A stretch of 34,387 nt of DNA, from assembly GCF_020179385.1 (NCBI RefSeq), contig NZ_JAIBLJ010000035.1:1-34387 (forward strand), given 5' to 3'. A program made the translations under genes and the position numbers. The stretch comes from Alkalihalobacillus sp. YIM B00296 (GTDB taxonomy: Bacteria > Bacillota > Bacilli > Bacillales > Fictibacillaceae). Positions 25,938 to 34,387 of the stretch are shown piece after piece. Below the pieces are notes generated by a model. The model was not told the origin of the DNA and ran no database searches. It saw only the letters and a list, made by a program, of their open reading frames with translations. Within the stretch, counting starts at the first letter, position 1. Every line of letters starts with the position of its first letter.

Positions 25938-27233
25938 ATGGAATCAATATCTGTAGGGTTATTAGGATTAGGTACAGTCGGATCCGGGGTCGTAAAAGTC
26001 ATTGAAAGTCATCAGGATAAATTAATGCACCAAATCGGCTGTCCGGTAAAAATCAAAAAAGTTCTCGTCAAAGAGATCAATAAAGTGAGAGATGTAGATA
26101 TTGATACCTCCATTCTCACATTAGACCCAGAAGAGATCCTTTTGGATCCAGAAATCGATATCGTGGTCGAGGTGATGGGAAATATCGAAGAGACGAAAGA
26201 ACATTTGGTGAAAGCCATCACCCATAAAAAACATATCGTAACTGCAAATAAAGACTTGATGGCAGTCTATGGCCCGGAACTGCTGACTCTGGCTTCCGAG
26301 CACCAATGTGATCTGTTCTATGAGGCCAGTGTTGCAGGGGGTATCCCAATATTGCGAGGATTAGTAGATGGTTTAGCCTCAGATCGAATAACAAAAATGA
26401 TGGGAATCGTGAATGGGACAACCAACTTCATCCTGACCAAGATGACAAAAGAGGGACGATCTTTTGATGATGTCCTTTCTGAAGCACAAGCACTTGGTTT
26501 TGCAGAAGCGGATCCTACCGCAGACGTAGGAGGACTTGATTCGGCTCGTAAAATGGCGATTTTATCAACTTTAGGATTTTCCATGAATATTGACTTGGAT
26601 GATGTAAAAGTGAAGGGTATCACAGAAGTCACAGAAGAAGACCTTCAATATGCCAAGCAATTCGGATATATCATGAAATTGATCGGCTATGCCCATCGTG
26701 AAGGAAATCGTGTAGAGGTCAGCGTAGAGCCTACCTTATTGGAAGAATCCCATCCATTATCTTCTGTGAATGATGAATATAATGCAGTCTATGTTTACGG
26801 TGAGGCGGTGGGTGAGACGATGTTCTATGGTCCAGGAGCAGGAAGCCTTCCTACCGCCACTGCAGTCGTATCGGATCTTGTCGGGGTAATGAAGAACATG
26901 CGCCTTGGCGTGAATGGAAAAAGTGCAGTCAGCCCTCAATTCTTGAAGCAGCTTAAAGAAGACGATGAAATTTATTCGAAGCATTTCTTACGGCTCCATG
27001 TTGAGGATGAAGTCGGAGTATTATCGAGTATCACTTCGGTCTTTTCCAAAAACGGAGCAAGCTTCGAAAAGGTGTTGCAAAACCCTCTTGGGGAGGAAAA
27101 GAGGGCAGAAATCGTCCTTGTGACTCATAAGACCTCATTAGAGGGCTTTGAAAGGGTCCTGGAAGAATTACGGGATTTGAAAGGAGTTCAATTCGTAAAA
27201 AGTACGTATCGAGTAGAGGGAGGAGATGCATGA
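25938..27233 (+). CDS. hom: Homoserine dehydrogenase
   Basis: Reduces aspartate semialdehyde to homoserine, the branch point to threonine and methionine. In the 431-residue protein the NAD(P)-binding [11 protein letters not shown] is at 8-18, and catalytic-domain segments [23 protein letters not shown] and [16 protein letters not shown] are present. The C-terminal ACT domain runs from about 350 ([14 protein letters not shown]) and is the usual site of feedback inhibition. The ATG at 25938 has AAAGG 8-10 bases upstream. It is the first gene of the thr operon and its stop overlaps the thrC start region. Confidence 0.97.
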   Translation: MESISVGLLGLGTVGSGVVKVIESHQDKLMHQIGCPVKIKKVLVKEINKVRDVDIDTSILTLDPEEILLDPEIDIVVEVMGNIEETKEHLVKAITHKKHIVTANKDLMAVYGPELLTLASEHQCDLFYEASVAGGIPILRGLVDGLASDRITKMMGIVNGTTNFILTKMTKEGRSFDDVLSEAQALGFAEADPTADVGGLDSARKMAILSTLGFSMNIDLDDVKVKGITEVTEEDLQYAKQFGYIMKLIGYAHREGNRVEVSVEPTLLEESHPLSSVNDEYNAVYVYGEAVGETMFYGPGAGSLPTATAVVSDLVGVMKNMRLGVNGKSAVSPQFLKQLKEDDEIYSKHFLRLHVEDEVGVLSSITSVFSKNGASFEKVLQNPLGEEKRAEIVLVTHKTSLEGFERVLEELRDLKGVQFVKSTYRVEGGDA

Positions 27234-28300
27234 TGAAGCGCTGGGGAGGTTTATTATCAGAATTTCAAACTTTTTTACCTGTAACAAAAGAGACACCCTC
27301 TCTGACATTGAATGAAGGCAATACTCCCCTTATCAAGCTCGATACCCTATCTAGAGAGCTTGGTGTTGAACTTTTTGCGAAAGTTGAAGGGGCGAATCCA
27401 ACAGGTTCTTTTAAGGACCGGGGGATGGTCTTAGCGGTTGCGAAAGCGAAGGAAGCGGGAAGTGATACCGTCATATGCGCGTCAACAGGGAATACGTCCG
27501 CCTCAGCTGCTGCATACGCCGCCAGGGCTGGAATGAAGTGCATCGTCGTAATACCAGAGGGGAAAATCGCCGAGGGGAAGCTGGCGCAGGCGGTTATGTA
27601 TGGTGCAGAAATCATCTCGATCGAAGGAAACTTCGATGAGGCGCTTGAAATCGTAAGGGGCCTCAGTGAAAAGGAATCGATGACGCTTGTCAATTCTGTC
27701 AATCCATTCCGGCTTGAAGGACAGAAGACCGCTGCTTTTGAAGTGTGTGAACAGCTAGGTGGTGCTCCGGATATTCTAGCGATCCCGGTCGGAAATGCCG
27801 GGAACATATCTGCGTACTGGAAAGGTTTTAAAGAATACCACCAATCCAATAATGACTCGGGATTACCGAAGATGTTCGGATTCGAAGCAGAAGGGGCGGC
27901 TGCGATCGTCCATGACAGAGTCTTTCCTCAACCTGAGACTATCGCGACTGCCATTCGTATTGGAAATCCGGCAAGCTGGAAACTTGCTGTTTCTGCAGTA
28001 GAGGAATCATCTGGACATATTGGTGAAGTGAGTGATCCAGAAATCGTTGAGGCGTACCAATTACTTGCGAACACGGAAGGGATTTTTGCAGAACCTGCAT
28101 CTTGTGCATCACTTGCCGGAATCAGAAAGTTACATTCACAAGGAAAACTAGAGCCTGGTCAAAAAGTTGTTCTCGTTTTGACAGGCAACGGATTGAAGGA
28201 CCCTGTAACAGCTATGACGGAGAGCCCTGTACAACCGGTTAAATTACCAAAAGATCGAGGAATCGTGACAGAATATATTAAAGGAACGGTAAAGGTATGA
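27233..28300 (+). CDS. thrC: Threonine synthase
   Basis: Converts O-phosphohomoserine to threonine with PLP. The 355-residue protein is of the short bacterial type. The Schiff-base lysine lies in TGSFKDRGM, the phosphate-binding [16 protein letters not shown] segment follows, and VLTGNGLKD is near the C-terminus. It matches B. subtilis ThrC throughout. Of two adjacent ATGs (27230, 27233), the second has the better spacing from GGGAGGAG (27218-27225). It overlaps the hom stop by one base and the thrB start by four. Confidence 0.96.
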   Translation: MKRWGGLLSEFQTFLPVTKETPSLTLNEGNTPLIKLDTLSRELGVELFAKVEGANPTGSFKDRGMVLAVAKAKEAGSDTVICASTGNTSASAAAYAARAGMKCIVVIPEGKIAEGKLAQAVMYGAEIISIEGNFDEALEIVRGLSEKESMTLVNSVNPFRLEGQKTAAFEVCEQLGGAPDILAIPVGNAGNISAYWKGFKEYHQSNNDSGLPKMFGFEAEGAAAIVHDRVFPQPETIATAIRIGNPASWKLAVSAVEESSGHIGEVSDPEIVEAYQLLANTEGIFAEPASCASLAGIRKLHSQGKLEPGQKVVLVLTGNGLKDPVTAMTESPVQPVKLPKDRGIVTEYIKGTVKV

Positions 28301-29208
28301 AAAACTGGCAGATCAAAGTCCCGGCAAGCACCGCTAATCTGGGGCCAGGATTCGATTCAGTCGGTTTAGCTTTGGATCGTTATCTGACATTGACTGTATC
28401 CTCCCATCACTTATGGGAGGTAAGGGCTCTTTCTCCTTCTTTAGAAGAATTTCCGAATGACGAAACGAACTTTATTGTCCGTACAGCATTGGACACAGCG
28501 AAGCTATACGGTGTTGAACTACCGCCTTGTCTGGTTGAAGTGAAATGTAATATTCCACTCACAAGAGGGCTTGGTTCCAGTGCGGCAGCAATTGTTGCTG
28601 GTATCGAGTTAGCTGATGCTATTGGAGATATTGGGATTTCGAAAAGAAAAAAACTTGAATTGGCTGCAAAATATGAAGGACATGCTGATAATGTAGGGGC
28701 TTCCTTGTATGGCGGCCTGGTAATCGCTTGTGAAACAAGAGATGGAATTGAACTTCTTAACTTTGATGATTTACCGATATCTGTCGTCACGGTAACACCG
28801 AAGGAAGAATTGAAGACCGAAAAGGCTCGTGAAGTACTGCCAGAGAAGATGAGCTATTCGAAGGCAGTTAAAGCAGGGGCTGTGTCGAATGTATTGATCG
28901 CTGCATTGTTGAAACAGGATTGGGAAGTGACAGGAAGAATGATGAAAGGGGACCTTTATCATCATCCGTACCGGAAACAGCTGCTACCCCATTATGAAAA
29001 AGTTGAACAAATCGCAGAAAGTAATGGCGCTTTTGGGGTTGCTTTGAGTGGTGCTGGACCGACGATCGCCTGCTTTGTAGAGAACGAGAAAGCAAGCTGG
29101 CTTTACTACAAATTGCATCAAGCTTTGCCGTATATGCTTGTCCAGAATTTGAACATTGACGGCAAAGGAGTAAGCATCACACAGATTTCCCAGCATACGG
29201 CCTTATGA
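28297..29208 (+). CDS. thrB: Homoserine kinase
   Basis: A GHMP-family kinase that phosphorylates homoserine to O-phosphohomoserine for ThrC. The 303-residue protein has the N-terminal [16 protein letters not shown] substrate motif. The ATP loop [12 protein letters not shown] is near residue 86 and the C-terminal [10 protein letters not shown] motif 3 is present. The ATG at 28297 overlaps the thrC stop as ATGA, indicating coupled translation. It is the last gene of hom-thrC-thrB; I see no strong terminator after it, and tadA follows 83 bp downstream. Confidence 0.96.
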   Translation: MKNWQIKVPASTANLGPGFDSVGLALDRYLTLTVSSHHLWEVRALSPSLEEFPNDETNFIVRTALDTAKLYGVELPPCLVEVKCNIPLTRGLGSSAAAIVAGIELADAIGDIGISKRKKLELAAKYEGHADNVGASLYGGLVIACETRDGIELLNFDDLPISVVTVTPKEELKTEKAREVLPEKMSYSKAVKAGAVSNVLIAALLKQDWEVTGRMMKGDLYHHPYRKQLLPHYEKVEQIAESNGAFGVALSGAGPTIACFVENEKASWLYYKLHQALPYMLVQNLNIDGKGVSITQISQHTAL

Positions 29209-29252
29209 TCAACAATAACTCGGGATTGTATGAATCGTACCGGTTAAGGTAA

Positions 29253-29774
<522 letters not shown>

Positions 29775-29783
29775 TCGATTTCC

Positions 29784-29812
29784 TTGATAGTAAAAAGAAA
29801 TCGTGTTATAGT
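29784..29812 (+). promoter_or_regulatory. Promoter of tRNA-Ser(CGA)
   Basis: TTGATA (29784-29789), 17-bp spacer, TATAGT (29807-29812), 47 bp before the tRNA and just past the tadA stop. Confidence 0.75.
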
Positions 29813-29859
29813 GTTCCTTGCTGCCATAATAATGGTAATCAAGATCAACCGTAAGCAAT

Positions 29860-29952
29860 GGAGGCGTACCCAAGTCTGGCTGAAGGGGACTGACTCGAAA
29901 TCAGTTAGGGCGTATGTGCGCCGCGGGGGTTCAAATCCTCTCGCCTCCTCCA
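29860..29952 (+). tRNA. tRNA-Ser (anticodon CGA)
   Basis: The acceptor GGAGGCG pairs with CGCCTCC. The anticodon stem ACTGA/TCAGT holds loop CTCGAAA, anticodon CGA, reading UCG. A long variable arm (TAGGGCGTATGTGCGCCGC) is present, and CCA is encoded at 29950-29952 after a T at the discriminator position, as in the other tRNA-Ser of the window. Confidence 0.97.
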
Positions 29953-29968
29953 TTCAAATATTTTACAG

Positions 29969-29997
29969 TTGATTTTAATCGTAATCGGGCGTATACT
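29969..29997 (+). promoter_or_regulatory. ffs: Promoter of the SRP RNA gene
   Basis: TTGATT (29969-29974), 17-bp spacer, TATACT (29992-29997). The predicted start near 30004 leaves about 30 nt of 5' precursor, including a small hairpin with GTGCGC/GCGC, before the mature RNA. Confidence 0.75.
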
Positions 29998-30036
29998 AAA
30001 AAGTGCGCATTTTGATTGCGCCTAACAATGTTATCA

Positions 30037-30311
30037 ACTTTGCCGTGCTAGGTGGGAAGGTAGCGGTGTCCTGTACTCGCAATCCGCTATAGCGAGACTG
30101 AATCCCTTTCCGAGGTTAGCTGACGTAAGGCCTGCCGCTCGTAAGTGGTGTTGACATCTGGGTCCTGCGCAACGGAACCCCATGAACCCTGTCAGGTCCG
30201 GAAGGAAGCAGCAGTAAGTGGGTATTCTCCGTGTGCCGCGGGGTCGCCTGGATCGAGCTAACTGCGAGCGTACCGCTTAGGAAGGTTCTATCGAAGAAAG
30301 GTGCACGGCGT
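30037..30311 (+). ncRNA. ffs: Signal recognition particle RNA (large Bacillus type, scRNA)
   Basis: About 275 nt with the B. subtilis-like large form that keeps an Alu domain. The ends TTTGCCGTGCTAGG and GGTGCACGGC are complementary. The Alu segment with GTGGTGTTGAC is present, and the S-domain tip GTCAGGTCCGGAAGGAAGCAGC (positions about 30197-30218) holds the Ffh-binding internal loops and GGAA tetraloop. It sits between tadA/tRNA-Ser and dnaX as in B. subtilis, where the gene is called scr. The exact 5' and 3' ends are inferred from pairing and may be off by a few bases. Confidence 0.96.
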
Positions 30312-30328
30312 TAAACTTACATAAATAC

Positions 30329-30365
30329 AACACTTATCCAATTCAGGGTGAGTGTTTTTTATTTT
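30329..30365 (+). terminator. ffs: Terminator of the SRP RNA gene
   Basis: ACACTTATCC (30330-30339) pairs with GGGTGAGTGT (30346-30355; G-U pairs) and is followed by TTTTTTATTTTT. The next 215 bp up to the dnaX promoter hold nothing I can support. Confidence 0.88.
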
Positions 30366-30581
30366 TAGAAATCATCATGGCTACGCTTCTCAGCCCCAAG
30401 CCCAACCACTTTTCCGATCCACTTGTACAATTCTTGATATTTCTATGGAATCTTTCTGCTGTCGGTGTATTCCATTTTGTTTTTTCGCGCAATTGTTCTG
30501 TGAAAACGACAATAAGCTTTTGCGACTCTCTCTTACAATGAGTGTTCTTCAAACCTCCTCTCTCGTATTTCTGTTTCTGCT

Positions 30582-30610
30582 TTGAAAAACCGGGTTGGAA
30601 TCGGTATAAT
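30582..30610 (+). promoter_or_regulatory. dnaX: Promoter of dnaX
   Basis: TTGAAA (30582-30587), exactly 17 bp, perfect TATAAT (30605-30610), 37 bp before the dnaX start. Confidence 0.85.
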
Positions 30611-30647
30611 AAGATGATGATTATTTTCGATAAAGGAGGGCGTGCGG

Positions 30648-32384
30648 ATGGCTTATCAAGCATTATATAGATTATACCGGCCACAACAATTTCAGGATAT
30701 GGTCGGCCAGGAACATATCACGAAAACTTTACAAAATGCCTTATTACAACAAAAGCTATCCCATGCCTATTTATTCAGTGGTCCACGTGGGACCGGGAAG
30801 ACGAGTGCTGCTAAAATCATCGCGAAAGCGGTCAATTGCGAAAAAGCTCCAGTGGCTGAACCGTGTAACGAATGCGATGCATGTATTGGCATCACAAAAG
30901 GCTCTGTGTCTGATGTCATCGAAATTGATGCCGCTTCCAACAATGGTGTCGATGAAATTCGTGATATTAGAGATAAAGTAAAGTATGCGCCTAGTGAAGT
31001 CCAGTACAAAGTGTATATTATTGATGAAGTACATATGCTTACGATCGGAGCTTTCAATGCGTTGTTGAAAACTCTTGAAGAACCGCCAGCACATGTTATC
31101 TTCATACTAGCTACCACAGAACCTCACAAGATTCCTTTGACGATCATTTCGAGATGTCAGCGGTTTGATTTTAGAAGGATCACGAGTCATGCCATCGTTT
31201 CCAGAATGAAGACGGTCATTGATTCACAAGGTGTCCAAGTCGACGATGAAGCACTCCACCTCGTTGCTAGAGCGGCAGAAGGCGGGATGAGAGATGCTTT
31301 AAGCATTCTTGATCAAGCTGTATCTTATAGTGAAGATAAAGTTACATCGGATGATGTGTTGGCTGTTACAGGCTCGGTGTCCCAATCGCTGTTATCAGAA
31401 ATGACAGATGCTTTTCAAAAAAATAATGTTATCGATGCCCTGAAGCATGTCGATCATTTGATGGAAAAAGGAAAAGATCCGATACGGTTCATCAACGATT
31501 TGATTTACTATTACCGGGACATGCTTCTTTATCAATCGGCTCCTGATTTGGAAGAGGTGCTTGATCGGGCACAGGTGGATCAAGACTTTACAGCCTTTGC
31601 ACAAAAGATACCAGGGGATTGGATCTATCAAGTCATTGATGTTCTGAATAAAGCCCAGCAAGAAATGAAATGGACGAACCACCCTCGCATCCATCTGGAG
31701 CTTGCGATCGTGAAACTTTGTCAAGAAGAAAACCGGCCGACGGGTTCACAAGGCATTCCGACAGATATACAACCGCTTGTCAACCGGATCGAGCATCTTG
31801 AAAAAGAACTACGTCTATTGAAGGAACAAGGGGTCGCAAACAGCCATACAGGTAACCAGGCTGAATCAGAGGCGCCGAAGCGGACGTTTCAGTCAAGGAC
31901 ACCGAAGTCGAAAGTATCGACGGGGCGTATAAGAGAAATGCTGAAAGAGGCTTCCAAAAAAGATCTCCAGCTGTTCAGAGGAAAATGGGGAGACATTATG
32001 GAACGAATCAAGGCACGGATGGTCAATGCCCATGCATGGATGATCAACGCAACTCCAGTCGCCTGTTCGAAAGATTCCTTCCTGCTCGCTTTCCAGCATG
32101 AACTTCACAGTCAAATGGCGGTGAAGGACAATATACGTGAATGTGTAGAATCGGTCGTTCTTGAAACGATGGGACGCCAAATGACGATGATGACGATTCT
32201 CGAAAAAGATTGGGAAAGTGTCAAAAAATCCTATATCCAAGAGCAACAGAAGGCAGAACCTGTTGAGCCGGGAGAAGAATCGGATTACCAGCCTGACGAG
32301 GCAACACAACAAAAGAATGAAGATCCGATCGTAGATGAAGCGATCAAGCTTGTCGGTTCTGAATTTGTAGAAATAGAAGATTGA
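30648..32384 (+). CDS. dnaX: DNA polymerase III subunits gamma/tau
   Basis: The clamp-loader ATPase subunit that also links polymerase cores and helicase. The 578-residue protein has an AAA+ domain with Walker A GPRGTGKT (45-52), a zinc module with Cys64, Cys73, Cys76 and Cys79, a DEVH Walker B and the SRCQRFDF arginine-finger segment. The collar domain follows to about 370, then a variable charged linker and a tau-type C-terminal domain. The start ATG 30648 follows AAAGGAGGG; an upstream GTG at 30642 is rejected. yaaK follows after 21 bp. No correctly phased slippery heptamer for programmed frameshifting was found. Confidence 0.96.
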   Translation: MAYQALYRLYRPQQFQDMVGQEHITKTLQNALLQQKLSHAYLFSGPRGTGKTSAAKIIAKAVNCEKAPVAEPCNECDACIGITKGSVSDVIEIDAASNNGVDEIRDIRDKVKYAPSEVQYKVYIIDEVHMLTIGAFNALLKTLEEPPAHVIFILATTEPHKIPLTIISRCQRFDFRRITSHAIVSRMKTVIDSQGVQVDDEALHLVARAAEGGMRDALSILDQAVSYSEDKVTSDDVLAVTGSVSQSLLSEMTDAFQKNNVIDALKHVDHLMEKGKDPIRFINDLIYYYRDMLLYQSAPDLEEVLDRAQVDQDFTAFAQKIPGDWIYQVIDVLNKAQQEMKWTNHPRIHLELAIVKLCQEENRPTGSQGIPTDIQPLVNRIEHLEKELRLLKEQGVANSHTGNQAESEAPKRTFQSRTPKSKVSTGRIREMLKEASKKDLQLFRGKWGDIMERIKARMVNAHAWMINATPVACSKDSFLLAFQHELHSQMAVKDNIRECVESVVLETMGRQMTMMTILEKDWESVKKSYIQEQQKAEPVEPGEESDYQPDEATQQKNEDPIVDEAIKLVGSEFVEIED

Positions 32385-32405
32385 TCAATAAAAGGAGGAA
32401 GTAAA

Positions 32406-32720
32406 ATGAAGGGTAATATGAATAATATGATGAAACAAATGCAAAAAATGCAGAAACAGATGATGAAAGCTCAAGAAGAGTTGAAAGAGAAGACAATAGA
32501 AGGAACAGCTGGGGGCGGAATGGTCATCGTGACTGCAAATGGCCATAAGGAGATCCTTGACGTTGCCATCAAAGAGGAAGCTGTGGATCCTGATGATGTC
32601 GAAATGCTGCAAGATCTTGTTTTAGCGGCTACAAATGACGCATTGAAGAAAGTTGATGAAGTTGTGAATAAAGATATGGGCCAATTCACCAAAGGAATGA
32701 ACCTGCCAGGAATGTTCTAA
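32406..32720 (+). CDS. yaaK: YbaB/EbfC family nucleoid-associated protein
   Basis: A small DNA-binding protein of the YbaB/EbfC family, 104 residues, almost always encoded between dnaX and recR. The N-terminal part is a methionine- and lysine-rich helix ([19 protein letters not shown]). It is followed by a short beta segment ([18 protein letters not shown]) and a C-terminal helix ([16 protein letters not shown]), the dimeric tweezer fold of the family. The ATG follows AAAGGAGGAAG. A terminator-like hairpin and two more hairpins separate it from recR. Confidence 0.95.
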   Translation: MKGNMNNMMKQMQKMQKQMMKAQEELKEKTIEGTAGGGMVIVTANGHKEILDVAIKEEAVDPDDVEMLQDLVLAATNDALKKVDEVVNKDMGQFTKGMNLPGMF

Positions 32721-32736
32721 AGGGAATGCCCGATTC

Positions 32737-32765
32737 AGTCCTCGATTTTTGTCGGGGACTTTTTG
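32737..32765 (+). terminator. yaaK: Terminator-like hairpin after yaaK
   Basis: AGTCCTCGA (32737-32745) pairs with TCGGGGACT (32752-32760; one G-U) followed by TTTTT. It may be partial, since recR normally shares the dnaX transcript. Confidence 0.75.
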
Positions 32766-32780
32766 GACATTTAAATCATC

Positions 32781-32840
32781 AAGAGCCTTGAGGCGCTCTT
32801 AAGGATGACCTTGATCATCGGTTGCTCCAGGTCATCCCTT
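32781..32840 (+). other. recR: Two tandem hairpins in the recR leader
   Basis: AAGAGC-CTTGAG-GCGCTCTT (32781-32800) is followed at once by AAGGATGACCT (32801-32811) / AGGTCATCCCTT (32829-32840) with one bulge. They end 4 bases before the recR ribosome binding site and lack a T-run. Confidence 0.55.
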
Positions 32841-32858
32841 TCTATAGGAGGAATTGCA

Positions 32859-33455
32859 GTGCATTATCCTGAACCGATCTCAAAATTGATCGATAGCTTC
32901 ATGAAGCTCCCAGGTATCGGCCCGAAGACAGCTGTACGCTTAGCTTTCTTTGTTTTAGAAATGAAGGAAGATGACGTATTCGAATTCGGGAAAGCGTTAG
33001 TCAATGCCAAACGGGACCTCACCTATTGCTCTAATTGCCATCATATTACAGATCGTGATCCTTGTATGATCTGTGAAGACACAAGCCGAGACCAGACAAC
33101 GATTTGTGTGGTCCATGATTCCAAAGATGTGATCGCAATGGAAAAAATGAAGGAATACCGCGGCTTATATCATGTTCTGCATGGAGCGATCTCGCCTGTG
33201 GAAGGAATTGGTCCTGAAGACATAAAAGTAGCAGAGCTTATCAAGCGGCTGCAGGATGATACTGTCCAAGAGCTAATCATGGCGACGGATCCGAACATTG
33301 AAGGTGAAGCGACAGCTATGTATATCAGCCGCCTTGTAAAGCCGACCGGCATCAAAATAACTCGCATCGCACATGGTCTGCCTGTTGGGGGAGACCTCGA
33401 GTATGCGGATGAGGTCACCTTATCTCGCGCCCTAGAAGGCCGCAGAGAAATATAG
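32859..33455 (+). CDS. recR: Recombination mediator RecR
   Basis: Acts with RecO and RecF to load RecA at gaps during repair. The 198-residue protein has a helix-hairpin-helix (LPGIGPKTA, 18-26), a four-cysteine zinc finger (Cys57, 60, 69, 72), a Toprim domain and the C-terminal Walker B-like region, matching B. subtilis RecR closely. The start is GTG 32859, with ATAGGAGGAA (32844-32853) upstream; it gives the family N-terminus [10 protein letters not shown]. An upstream in-frame ATG at 32805 lies inside a hairpin and is rejected. Confidence 0.96.
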   Translation: MHYPEPISKLIDSFMKLPGIGPKTAVRLAFFVLEMKEDDVFEFGKALVNAKRDLTYCSNCHHITDRDPCMICEDTSRDQTTICVVHDSKDVIAMEKMKEYRGLYHVLHGAISPVEGIGPEDIKVAELIKRLQDDTVQELIMATDPNIEGEATAMYISRLVKPTGIKITRIAHGLPVGGDLEYADEVTLSRALEGRREI

Positions 33456-33476
33456 CCCATGGAGGCGAGTTCAATT

Positions 33477-33698
33477 ATGATTTTCAGTCGAAAAGGCCGA
33501 CTCAGAATGGAATACAATGAACGTTTGTTACATTCGATCGAAGCTGTCCGTTCAGAATGGCTCACAAAGAAAGAGTTGATCGAAAACAGTTTGGAGCCAT
33601 CAGAACAAGTGTTATATGAAGTGAAGCTAGCGAAAGCCAAGTATTTCTTTTTGCTTCGAGAAGCTAAAATCCGTAATCTCAGAACGAGAAGTTTTTAA
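33477..33698 (+). CDS. yaaL: YaaL family protein (DUF2508)
   Basis: A 73-residue, strongly charged, helical protein found between recR and bofA in Bacillaceae. The conserved stretch LEPSEQVLYEVKLAKAKY is followed by FFLLREAKIRN, as in B. subtilis YaaL. The start ATG 33477 follows GGAGGCG by 9 bases; an ATG at 33459 in frame precedes that site and is less likely. Function unknown. A terminator follows directly. Confidence 0.92.
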   Translation: MIFSRKGRLRMEYNERLLHSIEAVRSEWLTKKELIENSLEPSEQVLYEVKLAKAKYFFLLREAKIRNLRTRSF

Positions 33699-33719
33699 AG
33701 CTTCCCGTTCTTTTTTTAT
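33680..33719 (+). terminator. yaaL: Terminator after yaaL
   Basis: AGAACG-A-GAAG pairs with CTTC-C-CGTTCT around a short loop, followed by TTTTTTT. It overlaps the last yaaL codons. Confidence 0.9.
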
Positions 33720-33769
33720 ATCTTCCCTCATAGGTATAGTTATGAGACAACCTGTAAGGAGGATATGGT

Positions 33770-34033
33770 ATGGATCCGTTCTGGGTATTTGCGATCGTTT
33801 GCGGTTTGATTATATTGTTATTATTCATCGGCGCCCCGTTGAAACCATTACGATGGATCGGACAAGGTGTCATCAAGCTGGTGATCGGAGCGTTGTTGTT
33901 ATTTTTCCTCAATGCATTCGGAACGGCTATCGACATCCACATCCCGATCAACATCGCGACGGCTTCTGTTACGGGTTTTCTGGGCATACCTGGATTGATT
34001 GCACTAGTAGCAATCCATAAAATCATACTATAA
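33770..34033 (+). CDS. bofA: Pro-sigma-K processing inhibitor BofA
   Basis: An 87-residue membrane protein that, with SpoIVFA, holds the SpoIVFB protease inactive in the outer forespore membrane until the forespore signals. Two hydrophobic segments (6-24 and 36-52) and a hydrophobic C-terminal part (ATASVTGFLGIPGLIALVAI) match the family. The ATG at 33770 has AAGGAGG 7 bases upstream. In B. subtilis the gene is under sigma-E; I could not identify that promoter with confidence here. It sits directly before an rRNA operon, as in B. subtilis. Confidence 0.94.
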   Translation: MDPFWVFAIVCGLIILLLFIGAPLKPLRWIGQGVIKLVIGALLLFFLNAFGTAIDIHIPINIATASVTGFLGIPGLIALVAIHKIIL

Positions 34034-34062
34034 GATGACGTTATACTTTCTATAAAACTATG

Positions 34063-34094
34063 AAAGAGCCAAAAAAATTCGGCTCTTTTTTCTT
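34063..34094 (+). terminator. bofA: Terminator of bofA
   Basis: AAAGAGCC (34063-34070) pairs with GGCTCTTT (34081-34088), then TTTTCTTT. Confidence 0.9.
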
Positions 34095-34106
34095 TGCAAA
34101 AAAAGC

Positions 34107-34135
34107 TTGCATCGTGAACAACCTGATGATATAGT
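34107..34135 (+). promoter_or_regulatory. rRNA operon promoter P1
   Basis: TTGCAT (34107-34112), 17-bp spacer, TATAGT (34130-34135). It lies 78 bp upstream of a second promoter, the tandem layout common in Bacillus rrn operons. Confidence 0.65.
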
Positions 34136-34184
34136 TATTTTTGCTGCTCTTAAAAAACACATTATATTTCTATGAAAAAAACCT

Positions 34185-34213
34185 TTGACAAAATAGGCAT
34201 GTGATGATAGTAT
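34185..34213 (+). promoter_or_regulatory. rRNA operon promoter P2
   Basis: Perfect TTGACA (34185-34190), 17-bp spacer, TAGTAT (34208-34213). Confidence 0.8.
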
Positions 34214-34387
34214 ATTAAGAGTCGCAACAAGACATCCTAACTAAACAATCTTCGATAAAAGATCGTGGTTTATGTCATTGTTGTAATAGATTTTCGTTTA
34301 AAACGTCACGTCCTGTGACGAAAACGAAGTCGGCCCATCCATGGGTAACACAGCTCTTTGAAAACTGAACAAAAGCCAAGCGTGAAA
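34214..34387 (+). other. 16S rRNA leader (5' external spacer)
   Basis: The segment CAGCTCTTTGAAAACTGAAC (34351-34370) is the boxA-like antitermination element and leader seen before Bacillus 16S genes. The window ends before the mature 16S 5' end. The leader also carries a double-hairpin element. Confidence 0.85.
34291..34345 (+). repeat. Double-hairpin RTCCT element, copy F, in the rRNA leader
   Basis: Outer stem TTCGTTT (34293-34299) / AAACGAA (34322-34328) encloses CGTCAC-GTCCT-GTGACG (34304-34320). A second hairpin CCCAT-CC-ATGGG (34334-34345) replaces the usual RTCCT loop form. The stems have changed on both sides relative to the other copies, keeping pairing. Confidence 0.7.

Noticed and set aside
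30366-30580. Small open frames on both strands between the SRP RNA and dnaX
   Set aside because: They have no ribosome binding site and no conserved character; the region looks like plain spacer.
31956-31962. A6G run in dnaX as a possible programmed frameshift site
   Set aside because: The reading phase is AAA AAA G, not the A AAA AAG phase needed for tandem -1 slippage, and no stimulatory hairpin is obvious just after it.

Overview
The window looks like a chromosomal segment from an endospore-forming member of the Bacillaceae, probably the origin-proximal region. The backbone yaaC-guaB-dacA-pdxS-pdxT-serS-tRNA-Ser, then dck/dgk, tadA-scr(SRP RNA)-dnaX-yaaK-recR-yaaL-bofA, ending in the promoter and leader of an rRNA operon, matches the Bacillus subtilis gene order. 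An alpha/beta-type SASP with a sigma-G-like promoter, and bofA, show a sporulating organism. The genus cannot be fixed from the sequence alone.

Layout. 1-590: non-coding, with a 20-bp tandem repeat array and a hairpin element. 592-6428: yaaC (minus), guaB, dacA and the PLP synthase pair pdxS-pdxT. 6444-8460: serS behind a serine T-box; leader and gene are separated by about 450 bp holding two repeat elements. 8774-8866: tRNA-Ser(UGA). 9066-15333: aromatic amino acid block, with DAHP synthase/chorismate mutase on the minus strand diverging from a tyrosine T-box operon aroC-hisC-tyrA-EPSP synthase. 15544-18447 (minus): dgk-dck and a PIN-PhoH ATPase. 18835-18910: tRNA-Arg(CCU). 19000-22240: accessory stretch with repeats, a small HEXXH protein, a frameshifted small membrane gene, the SASP gene and two tandem paralogous lipoproteins. 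22328-25506: an ECF-type sigma factor, a membrane anti-sigma candidate and two orphan ABC permeases, apparently one operon. 25938-29208: hom-thrC-thrB. 29292-34033: the conserved tadA, tRNA-Ser(CGA), SRP RNA, dnaX-yaaK-recR-yaaL and bofA. 34107-34387: tandem rrn promoters and the 16S leader.

Compared with B. subtilis, the stretch from the aromatic block to the thr operon occupies the place between serS/tRNA-Ser and tadA, so this is a remodelled interval flanked by strongly conserved synteny.

The least ordinary signal is a dispersed double-hairpin element seen six times. Two neighbouring stem-loops share a loop of RTCCT while their stem sequences differ but stay complementary, and the first hairpin is enclosed by an outer stem that also differs between copies yet still pairs. 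One copy lies in the rRNA leader, three are embedded in a larger 150-190 bp repeat, and one is inside a palindromic element between the serS T-box and serS. Second in interest is the sigma/anti-sigma/two-permease module, which has a candidate autoregulatory promoter.
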